From: Bradyrhizobium tropiciagri
GTDB lineage: Bacteria > Pseudomonadota > Alphaproteobacteria > Rhizobiales > Xanthobacteraceae
Length of the DNA: 64,000 bases
NCBI RefSeq assembly: GCF_018130545.1
Contig: NZ_JAFCKF010000002.1
Span: 310,001 to 374,000, forward strand
Direction of reading: 5' to 3'
A program made the position numbers and the translations under genes. The stretch's first letter is position 1. The number at the start of each line of letters is the position of its first letter. Below are positions 43,987 through 53,543 of this stretch, piece after piece. The notes beneath the pieces are model-generated. The model was not told the origin of the DNA. It made no database searches and saw only the letters and a list, made by a program, of their open reading frames with translations.

Positions 43987-45162
43987 ATGGCTCTTGTCGA
44001 GGGGAATCTGATGCCCGAGTATTTTCTTCATAGTATCAATGCGTTGAGTCATGGGCTCCTGGGTTACATCGTTCCTTTCCTGTTCGTCCTGACCATTGTC
44101 GTCTTCTTTCACGAGCTCGGCCATTTCCTGGTCGCGCGCTGGGCCGGCGTGAAGGTTCTGACCTTCTCGCTAGGCTTCGGACCGGAGCTTGCCGGCTTCA
44201 ATGACCGGCATGGCACGCGCTGGAAGATTTCGGCGATTCCGCTCGGCGGTTACGTCAAGTTCTTCGGTGACGACACCGAGGCATCGACGCCGTCGACCGA
44301 ATCGCTCGCCGCCATGACGGCGGAGGAGCGCGAGGGCAGCTTTCATCACAAATCGGTCGGAAAGCGCACCGCCATCGTCGCGGCCGGGCCGATCGCGAAT
44401 TTCATTCTCGGCGCCCTGATTTTCGCGGGCATGGCGCTCTATTACGGCAAGCCGAGCACGATCGCCCGGGTTGACGGCCTGGTCGCCGAGAGCGTCGCCG
44501 CGAATGCGGGTTTCAAGGTTGGCGACGTCGTCGTGGAGATCGACGGCAGCGTGATCCAGAGCTTTGCCGACATGCAGCGGATCGTAGCTTCGAACGCTGG
44601 TTCAGAACTTGGCTTCAAGGTGAAGCGGGATGGCGCGATCGTTTCGCTCAAGGCGGCGCCTGCGCTGAAGGAGGTCAAGGACCCGTTCGGCAATGCCCAT
44701 CGAATCGGCGTGCTCGGAATCGAGCACAAGGCTCAGGTCGGCGAATCATCCAGCGCCCCGGTCGGCGTCTTTGAAGCCCTGAAGATCGGCGTCCAGCAGG
44801 TCTGGTACATCATTGCCAGCACCTTCAAGTTCCTGGGATCCCTGTTCGTCGGGACCGGCAATCCGGGCGAGGTGAGCGGGGTCATCGGAATCGCCAAGCT
44901 GTCCGGGCAGGCCGCAAGCGCCGGGTTCCAGTTCGTGGTCAATCTTTGCGCCATCCTGTCGGTCTCGATCGGGCTGCTGAATCTGTTCCCGATCCCGCTT
45001 TTGGATGGCGGGCACCTCCTGTTCTACAGCGCGGAGGCGCTTCGCGGCCGCCCGTTGTCGGAGCGGACGCAGGAGGTGGGTTTCCGAATCGGGCTGGGTT
45101 TGGTTCTGATGTTGATGGTGTTTGCGACCTACAACGACATCCTCAGGATCGCCGGGTCCTGA
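43987..45162 (+). CDS. rseP: RseP family site-2 membrane metalloprotease
   Basis: RseP cleaves anti-sigma factors and leftover signal peptides inside the membrane. The 391-residue protein has the zinc motif HELGH at residues 42-46 in the first helix, PDZ-like sequence in the middle (FKVGDVVVEIDGSVIQSFAD), and the second metal motif NLFPIPLLDGGHLLFY in the third helix. One PDZ domain seems clear; E. coli has two. Both 43987 and 44011 have suitable ribosome-binding sites as starts. Its place upstream of bamA is conserved in proteobacteria. Confidence 0.95.
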   Translation: MALVEGNLMPEYFLHSINALSHGLLGYIVPFLFVLTIVVFFHELGHFLVARWAGVKVLTFSLGFGPELAGFNDRHGTRWKISAIPLGGYVKFFGDDTEASTPSTESLAAMTAEEREGSFHHKSVGKRTAIVAAGPIANFILGALIFAGMALYYGKPSTIARVDGLVAESVAANAGFKVGDVVVEIDGSVIQSFADMQRIVASNAGSELGFKVKRDGAIVSLKAAPALKEVKDPFGNAHRIGVLGIEHKAQVGESSSAPVGVFEALKIGVQQVWYIIASTFKFLGSLFVGTGNPGEVSGVIGIAKLSGQAASAGFQFVVNLCAILSVSIGLLNLFPIPLLDGGHLLFYSAEALRGRPLSERTQEVGFRIGLGLVLMLMVFATYNDILRIAGS

Positions 45163-45179
45163 AACAGGCTTTTTTGTGG

Positions 45180-45254
45180 CGTTGCCGATGGGCAACGTCT
45201 TGGTATGAAAATGGAAATGTTCTGCTGTAGTAAGTTTGCCCCCTTGGCAAACTT
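45180..45254. other. Two hairpins in the rseP-bamA gap
   Basis: CGTTGCC/GGCAACG (45180-45186 and 45191-45197) and AAGTTTGCC/GGCAAACTT (45232-45240 and 45246-45254) are perfect stems of 7 and 9 bp. Neither is followed by a T-run. They may separate rseP and bamA transcripts or be operators; a bamA promoter probably lies in 45255-45337 but is not obvious. Confidence 0.4.
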
Positions 45255-45337
45255 CGTTACAAGCTGAGCGGCAGGTTGGGAATCTGTCGGGTCGTTGGGG
45301 AACGATCTGGCATTGCTAAGATAAGGGCGCGTCGCGC

Positions 45338-47890
45338 ATGATGTTTGGAATGCGAGTGAGGGGGGGGCTGTTTGCCGCCTTGGTCATGTTCGCCGCGCCG
45401 GTGGCTGCCACCTTGGCGGCTGTAACTGTGTCTGCGCCTGCGCAAGCGCAGTCTGTCGATTCGATCACGGTGGAGGGGAACCGCCGCGTTGAACTCGAAA
45501 CCATCCGCTCCTACTTCCATCCCGGACCGGGCGGTCGGCTGGGCCAGGCCCAGATCGACGACGGTCTGAAAGCGCTGATCGAGACCGGCCTGTTTCAGGA
45601 CGTTCACATTGATCAACGGGGCGGCCGCCTCGTCGTCGTGGTGGTCGAGAACCCGGTGATCGGCCGCGTTGCCTTCGAGGGCAACAAGAAGATCAAGGAC
45701 GAGCAGCTCACCGCCGAAGTCCAGTCCAAGCCGCGCGGCACTTTCTCGCGCCCGATGGTTCAGTCGGATGCGCTGCGGATCGCTGAAATCTACCGGCGCT
45801 CGGGCCGTTACGACGTGCGGGTCAATCCGCAGATCATCGAGCAGCCGAACAACCGCGTCGACCTGATCTTCGAGGTCAATGAAGGCGTGAAGACCGGCGT
45901 GCGCTCGATCGAATTCATCGGCAATAACGCCTATTCGGCGTCCCGTCTGCGCGACGTCATCAAGACCCGCGAATCGAACCTGCTGAGCTTCCTCGGCGGC
46001 AACGACGTCTACGATCCCGACCGGGTCGAGGCCGACCGCGACCTGCTGCGCCGCTTCTACCTCAAGAACGGCTATGCCGACGTCCAGGTCGTGGCCGCGC
46101 TGACCGAATACGATCCCGACAAGAAGGGCTTCCTGGTTACCTTCAAGATCGAAGAGGGCCAGCAGTATCGCGTCGCGTCCGTCAACTTCACCTCGTCGAT
46201 CAATACTCTCGATCCGAACGCGCTGCGCTCCTATTCGCGGGTTAATGTCGGCTCGCTCTACAACGCCGAGGCGCTGGAGAAGTCGGTCGAGGAAATGCAG
46301 ATCGAGGCGTCTCGCCGCGGCTACGCCTTCGCGGTGGTCCGGCCGCGCGGTGATCGCAATTTCGACAATCACACGGTGTCGATCACGTTCGCGATCGACG
46401 AAGGCCCGCGCACCTATATCGAGCGCATCAACATCCGCGGCAACAGCCGCACCCGCGACTACGTGATCCGCCGCGAATTCGACATCTCGGAAGGCGACGC
46501 CTACAACCGGGCGCTGGTCGACCGCGCTGAGCGCCGGCTGAAGAACCTCGACTTCTTCAAGACGGTGAAGATCACCACCGAGCCGGGCTCCTCCAGCGAT
46601 CGCGTCATCCTGATCGTCGATCTCGAGGAGAAATCGACCGGCGACTTCTCGGTGTCGGGCGGCTATTCGACCACCGACGGCGCGCTGGCCGAAGTCAGCG
46701 TCTCCGAGCGTAACCTGCTCGGCCGCGGCCTGTTCGCGAAGGCGTCGGTCACCTACGGCCAGTATGCCCGCGGCTACTCGCTGTCGTTCGTCGAGCCCTA
46801 TCTGCTCGACTACCGCGTCGCGCTCGGTCTCGACTTCTATCAGCGCCAGCAGCTGTCCAACAGCTACATCGCCTACGGCACCAAGACGCTCGGCTTCAGC
46901 CCGCGCCTCGGCTTCAGCCTGCGGGAAGACCTGTCGCTGCAGCTGCGCTACTCGATCTATCAGCAGGAAATCACCCTGCCGTCGACGCTGGCCAACTGTA
47001 ACATGAACACCAGCAACGGCTTGCTGGCGTTCAACCCGTCGCCGGCCTGGGTGCAGGCGAACGGTGCAGCGGCTGCCAACGCGCTCGGTGCCACCGACGC
47101 CTCGGCCAATGGCCTGTGGTGCTATAGCGATGGCGAAGCCTCGCTGCCGGTCCGCAAGGAACTGGCGGCCGGTGCGACCATCACCTCGGCGCTGGGCTAC
47201 ACGCTCAACTACAACACGCTCGACAACAACAAGAACCCGACCGACGGTCTGATCATCGACTTCAAGCAGGACTTCGCGGGTGTTGGCGGCGACGTCAGCT
47301 ACATCAAGAGCGCGATCGACGCGAAGTACTACACCCCGTTGGTCTCCGACATCGTCGGCGTGATCCACGCCCAGGGCGGTATCCTGAACAAGATGGGCAG
47401 CACCGAGCTGCGCATGCTCGATCACTTCCAGATGGGTCCGAACCTGGTTCGCGGCTTCGCGCCGAACGGCATCGGTCCGCGCGACATCAACCCCTACGGT
47501 ACCCAGGACGCGATCGGCGGCACCAAGTATTGGGGCGTGTCGGCGGAACTGCAGATGCCGTTCTGGTTCCTGCCGAAGGAAGTCGGGCTCAAGGGCGCGG
47601 TCTATGCCGACGCCGGCGGCCTGTACGACTACCAGGGACCGACGTCGTGGACGGCGACGGGCGAAGTCAACACGCCCGGCTGTATCAAGCCGACCAACAA
47701 CCCGCCGTCTCCGGGCACCTGCCTTGGCCTGCAGTATGACGACAGCAAGGTTGTCCGTACCTCGGTCGGTGTCGGTCTGATCTGGCAGTCGCCGTTTGGT
47801 CCGCTGCGCTTCGACTACGCAGTGCCGCTGACCAAGGGTGCGTATGACCGCGTGCAAGAATTCCGGTTTGGCGGCGGTACGACGTTCTAA
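45338..47890 (+). CDS. bamA: Outer membrane protein assembly factor
   Basis: BamA inserts beta-barrel proteins into the outer membrane. The 850-residue precursor has a long signal (cut near APAQAQS), five POTRA domains (first [20 protein letters not shown]; fifth region [20 protein letters not shown]) and a 16-strand Omp85 barrel with [13 protein letters not shown] (the VRGF/Y-type motif of lid loop 6) and terminal Phe (RFGGGTTF). A run of eight G (45360-45367) lies in the signal sequence. Start 45338 or the next codon. Upstream of lpxD with no skp in between, the usual alphaproteobacterial order. Confidence 0.97.
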   Translation: MMFGMRVRGGLFAALVMFAAPVAATLAAVTVSAPAQAQSVDSITVEGNRRVELETIRSYFHPGPGGRLGQAQIDDGLKALIETGLFQDVHIDQRGGRLVVVVVENPVIGRVAFEGNKKIKDEQLTAEVQSKPRGTFSRPMVQSDALRIAEIYRRSGRYDVRVNPQIIEQPNNRVDLIFEVNEGVKTGVRSIEFIGNNAYSASRLRDVIKTRESNLLSFLGGNDVYDPDRVEADRDLLRRFYLKNGYADVQVVAALTEYDPDKKGFLVTFKIEEGQQYRVASVNFTSSINTLDPNALRSYSRVNVGSLYNAEALEKSVEEMQIEASRRGYAFAVVRPRGDRNFDNHTVSITFAIDEGPRTYIERINIRGNSRTRDYVIRREFDISEGDAYNRALVDRAERRLKNLDFFKTVKITTEPGSSSDRVILIVDLEEKSTGDFSVSGGYSTTDGALAEVSVSERNLLGRGLFAKASVTYGQYARGYSLSFVEPYLLDYRVALGLDFYQRQQLSNSYIAYGTKTLGFSPRLGFSLREDLSLQLRYSIYQQEITLPSTLANCNMNTSNGLLAFNPSPAWVQANGAAAANALGATDASANGLWCYSDGEASLPVRKELAAGATITSALGYTLNYNTLDNNKNPTDGLIIDFKQDFAGVGGDVSYIKSAIDAKYYTPLVSDIVGVIHAQGGILNKMGSTELRMLDHFQMGPNLVRGFAPNGIGPRDINPYGTQDAIGGTKYWGVSAELQMPFWFLPKEVGLKGAVYADAGGLYDYQGPTSWTATGEVNTPGCIKPTNNPPSPGTCLGLQYDDSKVVRTSVGVGLIWQSPFGPLRFDYAVPLTKGAYDRVQEFRFGGGTTF

Positions 47891-47922
47891 TACCGCTGCT
47901 CGACCGGACTGCGACGGATGGA

Positions 47923-48984
47923 ATGGCGCAGCCGATCTTCTTCAAAAGTCCTCCTTCGTCATCGCTGGCTGACATTGCCACGCTGACGAAGGCGCAACTG
48001 GTCGACCCCGAAAGGGGCGCGCTTCAGATCAGGGGGCTGGCCTCGCTTGACGAGGCCGGTCCGATGCATCTCGCGTTCTTCGACAATCTCAAATACGCCG
48101 ACCAGCTGGCCGCGACCAAGGCCGGCGCCTGCCTGGTCAGCCCGCGCTTCGAGGCGCAGGTGCCGAAGGGCACCGCGGTGCTGCGGGCCGCCAAGCCGTT
48201 CCAGGTGTTCGTCGAGCTCGCCCGCGAATGGCATGCCGACGCGCTGCGGCCGCAATCCTGGTTCGGGACCGAAGGTATCGCCCCGTCGGCTATCATCGAT
48301 CCCACCGCGCGTCTCGAAGACGGCGTCATCGTCGATCCCTTGGTCGTGATCGGCCCGCGGGTCGAGATTGGCGCGGGCACCATCATCGGCGCCGGCGCGG
48401 TGATCGGCGCCGACGTCAAGATCGGCCGCGACTGCAATGTCGGCGCCAAGACCACCATTCAGTTCGCGTTGATCGGCAACAACGTACTGATCCACCCCGC
48501 CTGCAATATCGGCCAGGACGGCTACGGCTTCATCTTCTTCGGCCCGGCCGGGCATGTGAAGGTGCCACAGACCGGCCGCGTGGTGATCCAGAACAACGTC
48601 GAGGTCGGCGCCGCCTCGACCATCGACCGCGGTTCGCTGCGCGACACCGTGATCGGCGAGGGCACTAAAATCGACAATCAGGTCCAGATCGGCCACAATG
48701 TGACGATCGGCCGGCACTGCCTGCTCGCGGCTCAGATCGGGCTCGCCGGCAGCCTGACCATCGGCGACAATGTCGCGCTCGGCGCCAAGGTGGGCATCAA
48801 CAACCACCTCAAGATCGGCGACGGCGCGCAGGTGACGGCGATGAGCGCGGTCAAGGACGACATCCCACCCAACGGCCGCTGGGGCGGGCATTTCGCCAAG
48901 CCGACCAAGCAGTGGTTCAGGGAAATTCTCGCGGTCGAGCGCCTGGTGCGCGACAACGAAGCCAAAGGCAAGGAACAGGAGTGA
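47923..48984 (+). CDS. lpxD: UDP-3-O-acylglucosamine N-acyltransferase
   Basis: LpxD adds the second (N-linked) 3-hydroxyacyl chain in lipid A synthesis. The 353-residue protein has an N-terminal uridine-binding domain ([20 protein letters not shown]) and a left-handed beta-helix of hexapeptide repeats ([40 protein letters not shown]), with a catalytic-His region in [20 protein letters not shown]. The stop overlaps the fabZ start (TGATG). It opens the lipid A cluster here. Confidence 0.97.
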   Translation: MAQPIFFKSPPSSSLADIATLTKAQLVDPERGALQIRGLASLDEAGPMHLAFFDNLKYADQLAATKAGACLVSPRFEAQVPKGTAVLRAAKPFQVFVELAREWHADALRPQSWFGTEGIAPSAIIDPTARLEDGVIVDPLVVIGPRVEIGAGTIIGAGAVIGADVKIGRDCNVGAKTTIQFALIGNNVLIHPACNIGQDGYGFIFFGPAGHVKVPQTGRVVIQNNVEVGAASTIDRGSLRDTVIGEGTKIDNQVQIGHNVTIGRHCLLAAQIGLAGSLTIGDNVALGAKVGINNHLKIGDGAQVTAMSAVKDDIPPNGRWGGHFAKPTKQWFREILAVERLVRDNEAKGKEQE

Positions 48985-49442
48985 TGGAGGAGGCACCGGT
49001 CAAATTCGAGCTCGTGGATATCAACGATATCCTGAAGACGCTCCCGCATCGCTTTCCGATGTTGCTGATCGACCGCGTGATCAAGATCCGCACCGACTAC
49101 AGCGGCATCGGCATCAAGAACGTCACCTTCAACGAGCCGCCGTTCCAGGGACATTTCCCGGACCGGCCGGTGTACCCCGGCGTCATGATGATCGAGGCAA
49201 TGGCGCAGACCGCCGGCGTGATCGGCATCAAGTCGGTCGAGGGTACCGAGAAGCCGCGCGCGGTGTATTTCCTCACTATCGACAAGTGCAAGTTCAGGAA
49301 GCCGGTGATGCCCGGCGACACCATCGAATACCACATGCGCTCGCTCGGCCGCCGCAAGACGATGTGGTGGTTTCACGGCGATGCCAAGGTCAACGGCCAG
49401 GTCGTTGCCGAGGCCGATGTCGGCGCGATGCTGACGGATTAA
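48984..49442 (+). CDS. fabZ: 3-hydroxyacyl-[ACP] dehydratase
   Basis: FabZ dehydrates 3-hydroxyacyl-ACP in fatty acid elongation and competes with LpxA/LpxD for the substrate pool. The 152-residue hot-dog-fold protein has the catalytic His57 in [20 protein letters not shown] and Glu71 in the same segment. ATG 48984 overlaps the lpxD stop; a longer frame from 48912 lies inside lpxD. After it comes an antisense gene, so lpxA is not directly next to it as in many proteobacteria. Confidence 0.96.
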   Translation: MEEAPVKFELVDINDILKTLPHRFPMLLIDRVIKIRTDYSGIGIKNVTFNEPPFQGHFPDRPVYPGVMMIEAMAQTAGVIGIKSVEGTEKPRAVYFLTIDKCKFRKPVMPGDTIEYHMRSLGRRKTMWWFHGDAKVNGQVVAEADVGAMLTD

Positions 49443-49454
49443 GCCGAGCAGCCG

Positions 49455-49778
49455 TTACGACGTCGTGCAGTTATATCGGCCGTCCGCGCCCGCGATTCGT
49501 AACACGCGATTGAGGTAGACGCCCATCGACGGCGCGCTCATCAGCGCGTCGAAGGTCGCAGCCGGGACGCCGCAATAGCGTTGGTAGCTGCCTCTGACCG
49601 CGACCAGCAGCGTGCGCTCGCCGGCGCTGTAGCAGACCCGTTGCACGATCGTGCTGCGATTGATGTCGCGGCATTCGAAGCGCGAGAGATAGACGGACGT
49701 GCTGTTGCCGAGATCGACGGTCTCCGGGCCGATCGGCAGAGAGAACAGGCTGAGGATCAGCGCGGCGGCCCGGACCAT
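49455..49778 (-). CDS. Small exported protein, possible KTSC domain
   Basis: A 107-residue protein on the opposite strand to its neighbours, beginning MVRAAALILSLFSLP, a plausible Sec signal (a GTG 16 codons earlier is also open). The C-terminal half, VPAATFDALMSAPSMGVYLN and RVLRIAGADGRYNC, resembles the KTSC domain, a small domain of unclear function. The four cysteines may form disulfides after export. It splits fabZ from lpxA, whose promoter must then lie in or beside it. The reading of the domain is tentative. Confidence 0.55.
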   Translation of the reverse strand: MVRAAALILSLFSLPIGPETVDLGNSTSVYLSRFECRDINRSTIVQRVCYSAGERTLLVAVRGSYQRYCGVPAATFDALMSAPSMGVYLNRVLRIAGADGRYNCTTS

Positions 49779-49914
49779 GGGATCGGTTGCGACCTTCTCT
49801 TGCAACAGGCGGTCATGATACGTCACTGGACAGGGCGGGCATAGTCGCGCTAACGACCGCTCAAATCGACTGATAGCACCTTGGCGCCACTAACGAATTC
49901 CGGACCGTAACGAC

Positions 49915-50709
49915 ATGAGCATGATCGACCCCACCGCGCGGATTGCGGATGGCGCTGTGATCGGGGCCGGCACCGAGATCGGTCCGTACTGCATCATCGG
50001 CCCCAATGTCGTGCTCGGCGAGAACTGCAAGCTGATCGCGCATGTCACCGTCAGCGGGCACACCAAGATCGGCGCCGGCTGCGTCATCTCGCCGTTCGCA
50101 GCACTCGGCGGACCGCCGCAGGATCTCAGCTATCGCGGCGAGCCGACCCGTCTCGAAGTCGGCGAGGCCTGCACGATCCGCGAGGGCGTGACGATGAACG
50201 TCGGGACGATCAAGGGCGGCGGGCTCACCCGCGTCGGCGATCGCGGCTTCTTCATGAACAACAGCCATGTCGGCCACGACTGCATCGTCGGCAACAACGC
50301 GATCTTCGCGACCTCGGCGACGCTCGGCGGCCACTGCGAGATCGGCGATTTCGTCTATATCGGCGGCCTGTCGGCGGTGCACCAGCTCACCCGCGTCGGC
50401 TCGCAGGCGATGATCGGTGGCGTCTGCGGCGTGCGCGGCGACATCATTCCGTTCGGGCTCGCCAACGGTCAGTACGCGGCCCTCGAAGGCCTCAACATCG
50501 TCGGCATGCGGCGGCGCCAGTTCACCAAGGCGCGACTGGCTGTGGTGCGCGCGTTCTATCAGAAGCTGTTCCACGGGACTGGCATCTTCGCCGAGCGGCT
50601 GGCGTCGGTGCAGCCGCTCGCGAGCGAAGATCCCGCCATCGCGGAAATCCTGACCTTCATCGAGGGCGGCAAGCACCGGCCGCTCTGCCTTCCCGCCGAT
50701 ACGAACTGA
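49915..50709 (+). CDS. lpxA: UDP-N-acetylglucosamine O-acyltransferase
   Basis: LpxA performs the first step of lipid A synthesis, moving a 3-hydroxyacyl chain to the 3-OH of UDP-GlcNAc. The 264-residue protein is a hexapeptide-repeat beta-helix (IDPTARIADGAVIGAGTEIG) with the catalytic histidine region FMNNSHVGHDCIVGNNAIFA and a C-terminal helical cap (KARLAVVRAFYQKLFHGTGI). It starts after the antisense KTSC-like gene, with a gap of about 136 bases for a promoter. lpxI follows after 7 bases. Confidence 0.96.
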   Translation: MSMIDPTARIADGAVIGAGTEIGPYCIIGPNVVLGENCKLIAHVTVSGHTKIGAGCVISPFAALGGPPQDLSYRGEPTRLEVGEACTIREGVTMNVGTIKGGGLTRVGDRGFFMNNSHVGHDCIVGNNAIFATSATLGGHCEIGDFVYIGGLSAVHQLTRVGSQAMIGGVCGVRGDIIPFGLANGQYAALEGLNIVGMRRRQFTKARLAVVRAFYQKLFHGTGIFAERLASVQPLASEDPAIAEILTFIEGGKHRPLCLPADTN

Positions 50710-50716
50710 GCAGGGG

Positions 50717-51586
50717 ATGGCCGCCAGCATGACGTCAGCGGCTCCCTCGCTTTCCTCGCCGGTCGGCGTGATCGCCGGCGGCGGCGCCATGCCGTTCGCG
50801 GTAGCGGATCAGCTCATCGCGCGCGGCATCACGCCGGTGCTGTTCGCGCTGCGCGGCGCCTGCGATCCCGCGCGTCTGCAGAAGTTTCGTCACCGCTGGA
50901 TCTCGGTCGGCCAGCTCGGGCGGGCGACGCGGCTGTTCCGCGATGAAGGTTGCCGCGACCTGATTTTCATCGGCACCTTGGTGCGTCCCGCGCTGTCGGA
51001 GATCCGGCTCGACTGGGGCACGCTGCGCCTGCTCGGTCACGTCGTGCGCGCGTTTCGTGGTGGCGACGATCATCTGCTGTCGAGCGTCGGCCGCATCCTC
51101 GAGCAGCAGGGCTTTCGCATGGTCGGCATCAAGGATGTCGCGCCGGATCTCCTGATGCCGGAAGGCGCCGTGACGCGCGCGACGCCCGACAGCGCCGCGC
51201 TCGCCGATATCGCGCGCGGTCGCGGCGTGCTCGACGCGCTCGGCCCGTTCGACATCGGCCAGGCGGCCGTCGTGATCGACGGCCATGTGGTTGCCGTCGA
51301 GGACATCGAAGGCACCGATGGGCTGCTCGCGCGCGTGGCGCGGCTGCGCGCCGAGGGCCGCATTCGCGCCAAGGCCGGCCGCGGCGTGCTGGTGAAGGCG
51401 CCGAAGAGCAAGCAGGACCTGCGCTTTGATCTGCCGACCATCGGCCCGCGCACGGTCGAGGGCGCGGCAGCGGCCGGCATCGGGGGTATCGCCGTGATCG
51501 CCGGCAACACGCTCGCCGCCGAGCCGCAGGCACTGATCGAGGCTGCCGACGCCAAGGGATTGTTCGTCATCGGACTGGCCGGCTGA
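50717..51586 (+). CDS. lpxI: UDP-2,3-diacylglucosamine pyrophosphatase LpxI
   Basis: LpxI hydrolyses UDP-2,3-diacylglucosamine to lipid X and UMP; it replaces LpxH in most alphaproteobacteria. The 289-residue DUF1009 protein shows VGVIAGGGAMPFAVADQLIA at the start and GAVTRATPDSAALADIARGR, then IDGHVVAVEDIEGTDGLLAR in the catalytic C-terminal domain. It stands between lpxA and lpxB, the position where the function is needed. Its stop overlaps the lpxB ATG by one base (TGATG). Confidence 0.95.
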   Translation: MAASMTSAAPSLSSPVGVIAGGGAMPFAVADQLIARGITPVLFALRGACDPARLQKFRHRWISVGQLGRATRLFRDEGCRDLIFIGTLVRPALSEIRLDWGTLRLLGHVVRAFRGGDDHLLSSVGRILEQQGFRMVGIKDVAPDLLMPEGAVTRATPDSAALADIARGRGVLDALGPFDIGQAAVVIDGHVVAVEDIEGTDGLLARVARLRAEGRIRAKAGRGVLVKAPKSKQDLRFDLPTIGPRTVEGAAAAGIGGIAVIAGNTLAAEPQALIEAADAKGLFVIGLAG

Positions 51587-52764
51587 TGCAGACGCCTGGT
51601 CCCAGCACCGGCCGCAAGATCTTCCTCATCGCGACCGAGGAATCCGGTGATCGCCTCGGTGCGGCGCTGATGAAGGTGCTGCGCGAACGGCTCGGTGATG
51701 CCGTGACGTTTTCCGGCGTCGGCGGCCGCGCCATGACAAGCGAGGGCATCGCCCCGCTGTTTCCGATCGAGGAGCTCTCGATCATGGGCTTTGCCGCGGT
51801 CGTGAAGCAATTGCCGAAGATCCTGCAATTGATCCGCCGCACCGCCGATGCTGTGCTCGCCGACGCGCCCGACATGCTCGTCATCATCGACAGCCCCGAC
51901 TTCACGCATCGCGTCGCGCGCCGGGTCCGCGCGCGCAATCCGGACATCCCGATCGTCGACTACGTGTCGCCATCGGTGTGGGCCTGGCGGCCGGGCCGGG
52001 CACGCGCGATGCGAGCCTATGTCGACCATGTGCTCGCGCTGCTGCCGTTCGAGCCGGAGGAATACCGCAAGCTGCAGGGACCGCCTTGCAGCTATGTTGG
52101 CCATCCCTTGACCGAGCAGCTCGCTTCGCTCCGGCCGAACGAGGAGGAGCAGAAGCGGCGCGACGCGCAACCGCCGGTCCTGCTGGTTCTGCCGGGCAGC
52201 CGGCGCAGCGAGATCAGGCATCATCTCGCGCTGTTCGGCGCGGCGCTCGGCCAGCTCAACAAGCAGACCCAATTCGAACTCGTGCTGCCCACGATGCCGC
52301 ATCTCGACGCGATGGTGCGCGAAGGCACAGCGTCGTGGCCGGTGGCGCCGCGCCTCGCCATCGGCGAGACCGAGAAGCGCGCCGCGTTCCGCACAGCCCG
52401 CGCGGCGCTCGCGAAGTCCGGCACGGTGACGCTGGAGCTCGCGCTATCAGGCATTCCGATGGTGACGGCCTATCGCGTCGGCGCCGCCGAGGCATTCATC
52501 CTGCGCCGCGCCATTCGGGTGTCGTCGGTGATCCTCGCCAATCTCGTGATTGGCAGCGATATCATCCCCGAGTTCCTGCAGGAGAACTGCACGCCGGATA
52601 AGCTCGCACAGGCGCTGGGTGAGGTGCTCAAGGATTCGCCCGATCGCCTGCGGCAGCTCGTGGCGTTCGGAACAATCGACGGCAAGATGTCGACCGGCGA
52701 CCAGCCACCGAGCGTGCGCGCCGCCGATATCGTGCTGGCGGAAATAGACCGCCGCTCGAGCTAG
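51586..52764 (+). CDS. lpxB: Lipid-A-disaccharide synthase
   Basis: LpxB joins lipid X and UDP-diacylglucosamine to the lipid A disaccharide. The 392-residue GT19-family glycosyltransferase shows FLIATEESGDRLGAALMKVL, VDYVSPSVWAWRPGRARAMR, the PFEPEEYRKLQGPPCSYVGH segment and LLVLPGSRRSEIRHHLALFG. A KSGTVTLELALSGIPMVTAY motif completes the fold. It is the last of the lipid A genes; a separate SRPBCC/ArsR unit begins beyond. Confidence 0.97.
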   Translation: MQTPGPSTGRKIFLIATEESGDRLGAALMKVLRERLGDAVTFSGVGGRAMTSEGIAPLFPIEELSIMGFAAVVKQLPKILQLIRRTADAVLADAPDMLVIIDSPDFTHRVARRVRARNPDIPIVDYVSPSVWAWRPGRARAMRAYVDHVLALLPFEPEEYRKLQGPPCSYVGHPLTEQLASLRPNEEEQKRRDAQPPVLLVLPGSRRSEIRHHLALFGAALGQLNKQTQFELVLPTMPHLDAMVREGTASWPVAPRLAIGETEKRAAFRTARAALAKSGTVTLELALSGIPMVTAYRVGAAEAFILRRAIRVSSVILANLVIGSDIIPEFLQENCTPDKLAQALGEVLKDSPDRLRQLVAFGTIDGKMSTGDQPPSVRAADIVLAEIDRRSS

Positions 52765-52815
52765 CCAATCGATCATCACCTCGTCTGCGGCGACATCCTG
52801 CCGCAACGGTTCCGC

Positions 52816-52865
52816 TTGCGTTGAATATTTAGACTGCACTAATATTAGCTAAAGCTAATATTAGT
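52816..52865 (+). promoter_or_regulatory. Promoter with a 28-bp palindromic operator (ArsR type)
   Basis: ACTAATATTAGCT (52838-52850) and AGCTAATATTAGT (52853-52865) are perfect 13-bp arms around AA. Each half holds the self-palindrome CTAATATTAG, so two sites are 16 bp apart. TTGCGT (52816-52821) and TAATAT (52840-52845, within the operator) could be -35 and -10 with an 18-base spacer. The right end touches the GAGGAG ribosome-binding site of the SRPBCC gene. The likely binder is the ArsR protein coded in the same unit. Confidence 0.8.
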
Positions 52866-52877
52866 GAGGAGCCCACG

Positions 52878-53537
52878 ATGAAGATCGATCCGGTTGCCTA
52901 TGTCGGAGCCGTCGTTCGCGACGTCGCCGTCCGGGAACGCGATGGCAAACCCGCGCGAGCGGTGATTGCGACCCGCAGCTACGACACCGACATCGCCGAT
53001 CTCTGGGATGCGCTGACCAATCCCGAGCGCATTCCGCGCTGGTTCCTGCCGATCTCGGGCGATCTGAGGCTTGGTGGCCGCTACCAGTTCCAGGGGCAGG
53101 CGGGCGGCGAGATCACGACCTGCGAACCGCCACGTCGCCTTGCGGTGACCTGGGAGGCGATGGGTACCGTCAGCTGGGTTACAGTGACCCTGGCCGAGGA
53201 TAGCGCCGGCGGCACGCGGCTCGAGCTGGAGCATCTTTCGCTGATCGAGGGCGACTTCTGGGATCGCTATGGGCCCGGCGCCGTCGGCGTCGGCTGGGAC
53301 CTTGCTTTGATGGGGTTCGCGCTCTACATCGCCGCAGGCCTCGGCGGGCAGTTCGATCGCGCAGCCGCGGCGGCGTGGCCCGGTTCGGAGGACGGCAAGG
53401 ATTTCATTCGCCGCAGCAGCTCGGATTGGTGCAGCGCCTCGATCAAGGCAGGCACGGACGAGGCGGCGGCGCGCAGGGCCGGAGCCAACACGACAGCGTT
53501 CTACTGCGGCGAGCCCGAGCCGGGTGGCGGGGGCTAG
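52878..53537 (+). CDS. SRPBCC (AHSA1-type) domain protein
   Basis: A 219-residue START/Bet v1-like protein of the AHSA1 group: RSYDTDIADLWDALTNPERI and PRWFLPISGDLRLGGRYQFQ, then GGTRLELEHLSLIEGDFWDR are characteristic. These fold around hydrophobic ligands; the ligand here is unknown. A C-terminal extension of about 65 residues contains CSASIKAGTDEAAARRAG, a stretch seen in longer members. The ArsR gene is 6 bases downstream, and both sit under one palindromic operator. This is a common pairing in soil bacteria. Confidence 0.88.
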   Translation: MKIDPVAYVGAVVRDVAVRERDGKPARAVIATRSYDTDIADLWDALTNPERIPRWFLPISGDLRLGGRYQFQGQAGGEITTCEPPRRLAVTWEAMGTVSWVTVTLAEDSAGGTRLELEHLSLIEGDFWDRYGPGAVGVGWDLALMGFALYIAAGLGGQFDRAAAAAWPGSEDGKDFIRRSSSDWCSASIKAGTDEAAARRAGANTTAFYCGEPEPGGGG

Positions 53538-53543
53538 CGGCCC

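Noticed and set aside
45257-47857. An 866-codon frame on the minus strand opposite bamA
   Set aside because: It mirrors bamA codon bias and has no start signals or domain; bamA is complete on the other strand.
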